A DNA stretch of 64,000 nt from positions 120,565 to 184,564 of the forward strand of contig VLTN01000069.1 of the NCBI GenBank assembly GCA_008330645.1, given 5' to 3'. Source of the DNA: Cafeteria roenbergensis (Eukaryota; Sar; Bigyra; Bicosoecida; Cafeteriaceae). Made by a program: the position numbers and the translations under genes. The notes beneath the pieces are model-generated. The model was not told the DNA's origin and did no database searches. It saw only the letters and a list, made by a program, of their open reading frames with translations. The number at the start of each line of letters is the position of its first letter. The stretch's first letter is position 1. This document shows, piece after piece, positions 17,707 through 24,903 of this stretch.

Positions 17707-19335
17707 TTAAGCACTCTCTAAAGCTTCAATGCGTTCTATAAGTGCTTCATTTTGAGATGAAAGTTCTTGAACAGCTTTGACAAGTGATGCGATCATTTCA
17801 GTATATCTTAATCCGTAAACTGTTTTTTCAACTTGAGGGACGGGGTCAAGTTCATGTCCTTCTTCAGCCACATATTCAGGGTCATCAACTTCAACAGTGC
17901 TTTTAATTACTGTGGCGTTGTTTGTTCCGTCAACATCCCCAAGTTCGGTCATAACAGCTTCAACTTCTTGAGCAATAAAACCGCTGTGATTTCTAACTCC
18001 GCCATCATTAAATTTAAAGCTCACAGGTCGCAACTTATTAATATAGCTCAAACCTTTATCTTCACTCAGTGACACGATGGAGTTCTTCATGGTTTCGTCT
18101 GATGTTTGGATTGTTCCATTTCCTGCGTATACATCTTTCCATCTGAAAGAACTGTATCCTAAGTCTATGGTGTTGTCAGAGGTTGGGCGGACGAGAGGGA
18201 GTTCAGGAATGGCATCTAAAAACATAAGTTCATTTAGGATCATATTCCTATCACCATCACAATTTATCCATTCAATGGATTGAGGGTTTAATGGGTCAGT
18301 GGGTGTGATTGTAGAAAGAATAAATGAATCATTAGCTGGTCGTTGATCGCATTTCATTTGCCAAATCTTTTTAGTATCGCTGATTCTGTGATATCCGTTT
18401 GTGGTTCCGTCCAAGTAACCATTCCAAGTGATAGCACCCCATCCTGCACGATCACCCCCTGCATCTGTTCCTGCTTCGATGCAGAGTTGCCCCGCTTCTG
18501 TTACAGATGCTGAAGGACTTCTGAATTTAGCGGACAGATTTGTAGTAGGCATATTAAAAGAACCTACAGAAAGCTGATTCGTTCCAGTATTACCAACAAC
18601 TGAACAGTGATCATCAACCCATGCAGTGGTTGCCTTAAGACCACCGTTTACGTGCAAATCGTCTTGCGGGTCATCAGTAAGAATTCCAACTTTTGGTCCT
18701 TTGATTCTCATAGTTTCAGAGAGAGTAGAAGGAGGGACACTGTTATCATTTTGACATCTAAATATGATGTTTCCTTGCACACCTGATGCAGAGTCTCCAA
18801 CCATACCAATATTACAAGTTTGACCCCCATCTAGTCCATCATCGCCATAATTAAAGCTAATGGTTTTTTCTGTTGTTCTTTGTGCCAAAGTGGAAGGTGT
18901 GGGAGATTGGAAAAGCACAAGATTGCCATTTTGAACAACTACATTATCGTTAATTTTCATTGAGCATTCTTTTTGCCAGTCTGTAACTTTTTGATTACCT
19001 GCTTGATTACCACCGTAAAAATAGAGTGATCTATCAACATTTTCCTCACCATAAAAAGAAATTGCGGGACTCCAAGTGTTAGTATCAGTGTTAACATCAA
19101 ACACGAGAGGCGTGTCTTTATCTAATCTGACGGCTTGGTACATTTCATCACCTGGGCTTAATTCTTCGCCACTAAGTTGAACAGATTTTCCATTTAATGA
19201 GACATCAGCAGTCACATTATGAGCGGTGACATCTCCAGCGATTGTGGCATCATCAAAAATTAGCTCATTTGAAATTGTCATATTGCGACAGTATAGATCA
19301 AAGTTGTTTTCTCTTGTGATATTTGAAATACTCAT
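17707..19335 (-). CDS. fibre-like protein with C-terminal S74 intramolecular chaperone domain
   Basis: The 542-aa protein's last 140 residues match the peptidase S74 (endosialidase-type) intramolecular chaperone. The Ser-Asp-x3-Lys site (TSDETMKNSI) is followed by LRPVSFKFND, the core FIAQEVEAVM and a C-terminal coiled coil (VKAVQELSSQNEALIERIEAL). In phage and algal-virus fibres this domain trimerises the fibre and then cuts itself off at the Ser. Upstream are Asn/Gly/Thr-rich beta segments, including a short repeat typical of head-binding or stalk parts (DDPQDDLHVNGGL; TSDNTIDLGYSSFRWKDVYAG). It is likely a receptor-binding spike of the virophage particle. The start at 19335 follows an AT-rich stretch with TCTATTATTATGATAT. 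The frame is intact. Confidence 0.8.
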   Translation of the reverse strand: MSISNITRENNFDLYCRNMTISNELIFDDATIAGDVTAHNVTADVSLNGKSVQLSGEELSPGDEMYQAVRLDKDTPLVFDVNTDTNTWSPAISFYGEENVDRSLYFYGGNQAGNQKVTDWQKECSMKINDNVVVQNGNLVLFQSPTPSTLAQRTTEKTISFNYGDDGLDGGQTCNIGMVGDSASGVQGNIIFRCQNDNSVPPSTLSETMRIKGPKVGILTDDPQDDLHVNGGLKATTAWVDDHCSVVGNTGTNQLSVGSFNMPTTNLSAKFRSPSASVTEAGQLCIEAGTDAGGDRAGWGAITWNGYLDGTTNGYHRISDTKKIWQMKCDQRPANDSFILSTITPTDPLNPQSIEWINCDGDRNMILNELMFLDAIPELPLVRPTSDNTIDLGYSSFRWKDVYAGNGTIQTSDETMKNSIVSLSEDKGLSYINKLRPVSFKFNDGGVRNHSGFIAQEVEAVMTELGDVDGTNNATVIKSTVEVDDPEYVAEEGHELDPVPQVEKTVYGLRYTEMIASLVKAVQELSSQNEALIERIEALESA

Positions 19336-19433
19336 ATATCATAATAATAGAAAAAAATTTATATTAAATAAAACATTTGTTATACTTAGAAAGCATCATC
19401 AAGCATTTTCTTAAGTTCAGTTTTAAAAACATT

Positions 19434-19694
19434 CTATTTGATAGGGTAGCCATATGTCAATTCATACATGTCAGTCAATGATTTCAGTGTAAATTGACAC
19501 TTGATTGTTTCTCTTCTAAGCTTTCGTTGTTGCTCAAAGTGACTATGTGTACCATAGCCGAAACATTCATCATTATTTAAGCTGTACTTTAAATACCTAC
19601 ATATATTGTCAATGTGTACCTGTGCTATTTCGATTTCTTTTATTCTTGTCCTTACCATCTGTATCTTCTTATATAAAACACTGTCTTTTGTCAT
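19434..19694 (-). CDS. small hypothetical EMALE protein (86 aa)
   Basis: This is an Arg/Lys/Tyr-rich, probably helical 86-aa protein with no recognised domain. The frame opens at 19730, but the Met at 19694 is chosen. It lies directly after TATATAAT and the conserved promoter block that also precedes the packaging ATPase gene, which supports the gene being real. Confidence 0.55.
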   Translation of the reverse strand: MTKDSVLYKKIQMVRTRIKEIEIAQVHIDNICRYLKYSLNNDECFGYGTHSHFEQQRKLRRETIKCQFTLKSLTDMYELTYGYPIK

Positions 19695-19695
19695 T

Positions 19696-19772
19696 GTTAT
19701 ATATAATTTAGTTTTGAGAAAAAACCTCAAACTAAATCGTTCTGTTGCTTTCTCCGAAAGCTAGGAATAATA
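19696..19772 (-). promoter_or_regulatory. particle-class promoter block (hairpin plus TATATAAT)
   Basis: Read on the minus strand it contains ATTATTCCTAGCTTTCGGAG, then AAGCAACAGAACGATTTAG, an inverted repeat around TTTAGTTTGAG with an A/T loop, and TATATAA before the ATG. The block at 30979-31047 before the ATPase gene is nearly the same over about 70 bp. Confidence 0.65.
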
Positions 19773-19805
19773 TAAACAGATGAAAACTGATGAATACGAT
19801 CAAGA

Positions 19806-21443
19806 TTAAGCCTTTGTTGGTCTTCTTTTGGTTGGCGATTTCGTTGGAACTCCAGAGAAGTCAAGTTTGCGTGGTGGAAGTCCACCTGATGATGCAATCA
19901 TTGCTTGTGATGGAAGATGAAGACCATTATCGATGGCATCACGTATTGCTATTAGAAGGTCATTATCTTTACTTGAGATAAGCTTTGCACCACTGCGGAC
20001 CAATGACTTAAGATTGTTTATATCCTTCAAGTCCAGATCTGTTTTTTCAGCAATCCTTTTGAGTTCGGCATTATCCAGTTGGTCAAATATCTCGCCGCCA
20101 AGACGTTTGGCATTGGATAAGAATTGTATCATACCTCGCTCATGAGTGAGATTTTCTCTGAATGCCTCAGGAATTTCTGTCAATTGTGCAATGTGACCTA
20201 TTCTTGCTTTAGCCTCCCTTGCACTGAACCTTTCTCCTGAATATACTGAGTTATACAGCCTTGCCATATCTGAAGGTGTTAGTCCTTCAACATCATTAAC
20301 GAAAGCATTGATCAACTCAGTATCGTCATTAGCGAACACATCACCCTTGAGGAATTTGTCTCCTATGACGGGAATAGAATAGAATATGATTCTTTGCTTC
20401 ATTTCATCATCACTCATTGCAGGAACGACCGTTAAGGCGAAAACACGTTGTCCATCTAGAAGTGTCTTGTCTTTAGATATCTTATTTTTCAGCCATGCGG
20501 TTGCTTTTGCTCTATCCAAGCTACCAGAAGTTAAAACATCCTCGGGTAATGGTGTTGTACTTGGTGCATTTTGTGCTTCTATAGCACGCACGACTCTTTG
20601 TCTCATCACAGGCATAACAATTGTTCTGAAACGTTTGGCTTTTCTTCCTCTTCGTTGAGTTCTAATATCTATTGCATCGGCAACTGATAGTTTTGGGATA
20701 GAATTATTACGAAGAAGCCTATCTATGTCTGAAGTGGGTGTGGCATTGAGGACTTGATTGAACAATTGTTTTGCTATTCTTTCCACTCTTTGATCATATG
20801 TCGCGTATCTGTTGAGAAATGTGTTGAGCCTCTCAGACTTTCTCACTTCGTCAAATAAAGACTTACTATCAAGAGAAGGATCAATGCCTAAGTGGACAGC
20901 TAACATCTTCAACTCATCTTCACCTAAATCCTCGACAGCACTGGGCTCTAAAAGTTTGATTCTTCTCACGAAGTCTTCAGGCTTTTCATTCTTAATGTCG
21001 GTAATGATACTGATTTCTTTGAGGTCATCCTCAAAGGCTGTTCGTTCTTTCTTAGTAAATCCGAATGTGTGTGATCTACGAAGGAGATTCTTAGTAGCTC
21101 TACGTATTTGACTAATAACTTCGTCACTTGCTTCTTCACCCAAAGCCATTTCTTTGATTTGTCTCAATGAAGTGGTAACAATTTTGAGATCTTTTTCGTC
21201 AAGTCCATCAATTGCTCTAGAAAGAATGCTCCTAAACATGGTATCAACGCGTGCCTTACGTCTTCTCCTATTAATATCCTCGAACTCAGTATCCAAAATA
21301 ATGTCATCCTTACGTTTCTGTTCGGCAAGTGCTTGTTTAATTTGTTCTTCTTGTTGAATTTTTTGAGCTAATCTATTTTGATGTGATTCATTACGTGCAG
21401 CCTGTCTGCGGTAGGCCTCAAGTCGTTTTTGTTGTAAACTCAT
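19806..21443 (-). CDS. hypothetical EMALE protein, helical (545 aa)
   Basis: The first 60 residues are a Gln/Arg/Lys-rich coiled coil. The remainder is mostly alpha-helical with charged repeats, and the end is basic and Ser/Pro/Thr/Lys-rich (PTKSPTKRRPTKA). No enzymatic motif is visible. It lies between the fibre and the protease in the particle module on the same strand, so a virion role is plausible but not shown. The 33-bp gap to the protease and the intact 545-codon frame argue that it is a functional gene. Confidence 0.6.
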   Translation of the reverse strand: MSLQQKRLEAYRRQAARNESHQNRLAQKIQQEEQIKQALAEQKRKDDIILDTEFEDINRRRRKARVDTMFRSILSRAIDGLDEKDLKIVTTSLRQIKEMALGEEASDEVISQIRRATKNLLRRSHTFGFTKKERTAFEDDLKEISIITDIKNEKPEDFVRRIKLLEPSAVEDLGEDELKMLAVHLGIDPSLDSKSLFDEVRKSERLNTFLNRYATYDQRVERIAKQLFNQVLNATPTSDIDRLLRNNSIPKLSVADAIDIRTQRRGRKAKRFRTIVMPVMRQRVVRAIEAQNAPSTTPLPEDVLTSGSLDRAKATAWLKNKISKDKTLLDGQRVFALTVVPAMSDDEMKQRIIFYSIPVIGDKFLKGDVFANDDTELINAFVNDVEGLTPSDMARLYNSVYSGERFSAREAKARIGHIAQLTEIPEAFRENLTHERGMIQFLSNAKRLGGEIFDQLDNAELKRIAEKTDLDLKDINNLKSLVRSGAKLISSKDNDLLIAIRDAIDNGLHLPSQAMIASSGGLPPRKLDFSGVPTKSPTKRRPTKA

Positions 21444-21476
21444 CTATACTATTAAGGACAGAAAAGTTTATTTTGT

Positions 21477-22037
21477 TCAGTGAAACATTATCACGCTGAG
21501 TTGATCAGGATTGACTCCCTTCTTTTTGCATCCACGCATAACTAGCTTATTATAGTCATCGTTGGACAAGAAAGCAAACTTATTGCGCATGAGGCTATGT
21601 CTTCCACATGTACTAACACGTGGATCTTTGCTTTGGTGTGGATATTCACTATAATCGACGGTCCATCCTCTTTTCACCAGCTTGAGAAGCAGTTTGACCA
21701 GACTATTGTTTTGTTCCTTATACAGTTCATCTCTCTGTTTAGAAAAATACTTGGCTTGATCAACGACGAGACCATAGGGGTCATAGTAATAGATGGTCTT
21801 CTTCTTATCGTCTTTAATGAGTGCAACATAGTGACCTGCCAGTACATTGTCTGTTTCCATGTTAGGATAAAATACAATAACACCATCCTGGCCTTTGAAG
21901 ATCTGCTTGAGACTCGATGATTTGATTATTTCATCATAAAGGACAACACGAGGTGGCTTGGTGTTGATCCTTGACTTTTTGTGCCATAGTTCTGTAATTT
22001 GTGCTGGTGACAGTGGTGTGCTCACGAGTGTTTGCAT
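21477..22037 (-). CDS. adenain-like cysteine protease (virion maturation protease)
   Basis: The protein is 186 aa from the ATG at 22037 (the frame extends five codons up to a TTG). The adenovirus-protease/Ulp1 fold catalytic order His-Asp-Gln-Cys is visible: His69 (AGHYVAL), Asp86 (YYYDPYG), Gln135 (YPHQSKD) and Cys144 (STCGRHSLM). In mavirus and Mavericks this enzyme trims capsid proteins during assembly. The ATG is immediately preceded by TCTATACT. It is followed 12 bp upstream by the lipase gene on the same strand. Probable substrates with adenain-type sites are the lipase, the 263-aa protein and the MCP (see findings). Confidence 0.85.
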   Translation of the reverse strand: MQTLVSTPLSPAQITELWHKKSRINTKPPRVVLYDEIIKSSSLKQIFKGQDGVIVFYPNMETDNVLAGHYVALIKDDKKKTIYYYDPYGLVVDQAKYFSKQRDELYKEQNNSLVKLLLKLVKRGWTVDYSEYPHQSKDPRVSTCGRHSLMRNKFAFLSNDDYNKLVMRGCKKKGVNPDQLSVIMFH

Positions 22038-22063
22038 AGTATAGATAAACAAGCGATAAAAAA

Positions 22064-22732
22064 TTACGGCGTATTTGGATCAATGAATGCTAGAAGACGG
22101 TGGGATCTAATATTGTGTGCTATATCTGTGTTCATTCCATATGGGTTATTGTAGACCTGTTTGTTGACCATCAGTTTACCTAGGAAGTCTGACACTGCAT
22201 CTCCTTCAATGATATGTGATTTGATGGTTCTAGGTACAATGGATCTCAAAACTTCAAGATTGATTGCAGGATTGAATACATCTCCCTTGATTTTGTCCCC
22301 TAATTGTTTGTAAAGATAGTAGATCATCGCACCACCCAATGAATGACCAGTGAATGTGATCTTTTTGTCTGGATATTTTGCAAAGAGTTCATCTGTCAGC
22401 TTTCTCAGGTGTTTAAATCTTGGACTTGATTCAAGGTCATTGAACGCAACTAATACATCATCTCCTATATCATCTCCGTCTTTAGTACCTCTGACCGATA
22501 CTTTGATCTCATCGCCCTTTTCATATACCTTGATTCTTGTGTCACTATGGATGAGCGTCCATCCATCAATGAATTTGAGTGGATCTTTCTTGTATGCCTG
22601 TTGAGCTATTCTTGCAGATGTGATCTCGTCACTGGTCATATCTGTTACATCCTTTTTTGCTTGTATGGCTCTTGATAAACCAGTCTTCAAGTCATCCCAA
22701 AACCCCTCTCCTTTTATATACTTCTTTACCAT
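22064..22732 (-). CDS. class 3 lipase
   Basis: The 222-aa alpha/beta hydrolase of the lipase class 3 family has the nucleophile elbow GHSLGG (Ser131), a strand with VRGT (about 80-83) typical of the oxyanion region, a probable acid at Asp178 (EGDAVSD) and His211 (or His206) near the C-terminus. It would cleave acyl esters of glycerolipids. In a virion a lipase could help membrane passage, in analogy to the phospholipase domain of parvovirus capsids. The N-terminus carries IKGEGFW (6-12), which fits an adenain-type site (I-x-G-x/G), so the first nine residues may be removed on maturation. No signal peptide. Confidence 0.82.
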   Translation of the reverse strand: MVKKYIKGEGFWDDLKTGLSRAIQAKKDVTDMTSDEITSARIAQQAYKKDPLKFIDGWTLIHSDTRIKVYEKGDEIKVSVRGTKDGDDIGDDVLVAFNDLESSPRFKHLRKLTDELFAKYPDKKITFTGHSLGGAMIYYLYKQLGDKIKGDVFNPAINLEVLRSIVPRTIKSHIIEGDAVSDFLGKLMVNKQVYNNPYGMNTDIAHNIRSHRLLAFIDPNTP

Positions 22733-22741
22733 ACTAGTACA

Positions 22742-23533
22742 TCACATTTTTTTCATGATCTCTGATGCACGTTTGCTGGCTTGACCAAGAGTGAGTCCTT
22801 TCTTTTTCATGAGACGTGATACTAACTGTTGTCTGAGCTTGGTTCTTTCACTGAACACTGGTTTCTTTCTCTTCTTCTTTTCCATTGTGGCTATGGTATT
22901 CGGATGGTCTTGTGATTTTTTCTTACCTCCTGTGACTTTCTTGATTCCAAAGTTTGCAGCTTGTTTGATACCTGGTGGTAAAAATGATGTTGCTACGTTA
23001 ATGGCCGCATTCTTTGTTGCCTTTAATGCATCATATTTACGGTGATGTTGAAGAGCATCAATTCCCTCTGCAGCATATGCTCCAACACCTGGAATCATAT
23101 TGGCTACTGCTTTACCAACATTTGCTGCTGCATTACCTAACCAAGACCAGAATGAGCCGCCTTTAATCTTAACCATTTCCTCACACTCATAACAGATATC
23201 TTCTGCATCATCCTTGTCCATACCATAGATCACCATGACTGCATCCACATGATCTTTGTGTGCTTTGGTTGGTTTACGCTTTGATGGTTTACCTCTGCCC
23301 TTGACTGGTCTTTCGATATATATGTCTTCACCATCTTCAACGAGATCATACATAGTACCACCTTTACGTTTCACAACCTGATCAAATGATAACTCGTTTC
23401 TTCCTTCATCTAATGTTTCTGCAACTGAAAAGTTATTGTCTTCAAGAAGGTCATCCACTGTAAGACGTCCACCTTTTGGTTTTCTGACTGATTTTACTCC
23501 ATAGAGAACCTCATCCGCTGTTAATTGATTCAT
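22742..23533 (-). CDS. basic virion-type protein with amphipathic segment and repeated KGG sites (263 aa)
   Basis: No database family is recognised. Three Lys-Gly-Gly sites occur at residues 20-22, 58-60 and 124-126; the third (IKGG/SFW) fits the adenain consensus. The first two are each followed by an acidic stretch (VDDLLED; YDLVEDGED). After the third comes a Trp-rich amphipathic/hydrophobic segment (127-160; FWSWLGNAAANVGKAVANM), then a very basic tail with KKK runs. This layout recalls adenoviral pVI/pVII-type precursors, membrane-lytic or DNA-binding proteins trimmed by the viral protease. That is an analogy, not homology that I can show. The start follows AAATTATATA. Confidence 0.6.
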   Translation of the reverse strand: MNQLTADEVLYGVKSVRKPKGGRLTVDDLLEDNNFSVAETLDEGRNELSFDQVVKRKGGTMYDLVEDGEDIYIERPVKGRGKPSKRKPTKAHKDHVDAVMVIYGMDKDDAEDICYECEEMVKIKGGSFWSWLGNAAANVGKAVANMIPGVGAYAAEGIDALQHHRKYDALKATKNAAINVATSFLPPGIKQAANFGIKKVTGGKKKSQDHPNTIATMEKKKRKKPVFSERTKLRQQLVSRLMKKKGLTLGQASKRASEIMKKM

Positions 23534-23620
23534 TATATAATTTAGTTTTGAAAAAAAAACTAAATTGCTTTTGACAAAATAATTAAGGACAAGAAAAAGA
23601 AAAATCTCTTTATAAGTTAT
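23534..23620. promoter_or_regulatory. divergent EMALE promoter with hairpin
   Basis: This 87-bp region lies between the 263-aa gene (-) and the nucleotidyltransferase-like gene (+). It contains TATATAATTTAGTTTTG followed by an A run and the complementary ACTAAATT, which can form a stem-loop, then CTTTTGACAAAAT and CTTTATAAG before the plus-strand ATG. Confidence 0.55.
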
Positions 23621-24514
23621 ATGGAACTAACGAAACCCAATACATTGTTATTCAATGATGATCACAAGAAGATTATAAAAGAACTCGGAATGAAAGACAC
23701 AACCTCATACATGCTAAATGGTTCATATCCGAACAGTCTCTGGGCATCCGATCTTGACTTATTCCAAGTGCTTGAAAGTAGCCCTGTCATGGGATCAAAG
23801 ATTCTTCGGGAGATAAAAGACAAGGTTGCTAAACTTAGTAAAGATAAATCCTCACAATTTGTTGAACTCAAGATAGGAGACGATAAGTTCAAAACCGTCA
23901 AAGCAGTCAATGGTCTTAATCAAGGAAAGCTCTTGCAGGCACTGACAACATCCAATCGTCAACGAATTAAGCTTGACACTCTTGTGTTCGTGAATGGTTA
24001 CATCGAAGATATCACTATCATCTATGACTTACATCAAAAGACTGCATCTATGACCACACAAGAGTTTAAATCGGCTATGATTGAAGATGTTAACAAGTTC
24101 TACAAGGAAAAGAACTACTTCAAGGTACTGAAAAGAACAAACAGTCTACTTATGTCACTGGAAAGGGCGATCAACTATCCAAACGTCTTGAACCATTACT
24201 CAAGACCGTTAAGAATGCCCTCAAACAATTCCTTTAATGGGTTCATATATCTAACTATTGCTCGACTTGAGTCAACGAAGGAAGGAACCAAGATAGACAA
24301 GAAACTAAGAGATGAATCATTGTCCAACTTACGAGAAGATATCGGGATTAAGATTGGTGGAGTCTATGAAACTCTCAAACAACCTGCACGAAAACTTTCC
24401 ATCACAAGCATCCCTGCAATGGTATGGAAACTTAGAACTATTCTCAATGTAAGGATCTTAGATGTCATAGATCGTCTCGACCGCAGAATCTACTCTTTTC
24501 ATAAATTCCAATAA
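23621..24514 (+). CDS. nucleotidyltransferase-fold protein candidate
   Basis: The 297-aa protein has a pattern typical of the Pol-beta-type nucleotidyltransferase fold: Gly34-Ser35 (MLNGSY) followed by Ser-Asp-Leu-Asp (Asp44, Asp46), and a further Asp at 119 on a predicted strand (IKLDTLVF) as possible third metal ligand. The C-terminal half is helical and basic. Families with this fold transfer nucleotides to RNA, protein or small molecules; the substrate cannot be inferred. It is divergent from the 263-aa gene and followed after 72 bp by the Ngaro insertion. Confidence 0.5.
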   Translation: MELTKPNTLLFNDDHKKIIKELGMKDTTSYMLNGSYPNSLWASDLDLFQVLESSPVMGSKILREIKDKVAKLSKDKSSQFVELKIGDDKFKTVKAVNGLNQGKLLQALTTSNRQRIKLDTLVFVNGYIEDITIIYDLHQKTASMTTQEFKSAMIEDVNKFYKEKNYFKVLKRTNSLLMSLERAINYPNVLNHYSRPLRMPSNNSFNGFIYLTIARLESTKEGTKIDKKLRDESLSNLREDIGIKIGGVYETLKQPARKLSITSIPAMVWKLRTILNVRILDVIDRLDRRIYSFHKFQ

Positions 24515-24586
24515 TGATGTACAACAGGTGACAACAATGATATTTCAATGAAAGAGTTATATAGTTTTGAAAAAAAAAATAATCTT

Positions 24587-24897
24587 GACAACAAGCCTGA
24601 AGAGGCTGAACACTGAGCTGAACGAATGACAACACATCCAGTCAAAGGGATTCCATATCCCGCGACAAGACCAGGCGGCGAAGAGGCGAACCGGAGGAGG
24701 GTGTCCTTCTCGCTGCAGAGCGGGGGAAAGCTCTGCCCAACGGGCGCGCGCGCAATCAGCACACCGGACGCAGGAACTCTCCCGTCCGTAACGGGAAACT
24801 CAGCGGCACGGCACTCGCCTGCCCTGATCAGTTATCCCACAGGGAATCAGCGACTCCGCATTCCCGCCGCGTTTGTGTGACGCGCGCTTAAGCTTTT
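24587..24897 (+). repeat. Ngaro repeat A1
   Basis: This 311-bp repeat is identical to A2 except for one base in a GGG/GGGG run (before GCGCGCGC). It starts GACAACAAGCCTGAAGAGGC and ends TTAAGCTTTT. Confidence 0.92.
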
Positions 24898-24903
24898 AGG
24901 CGC

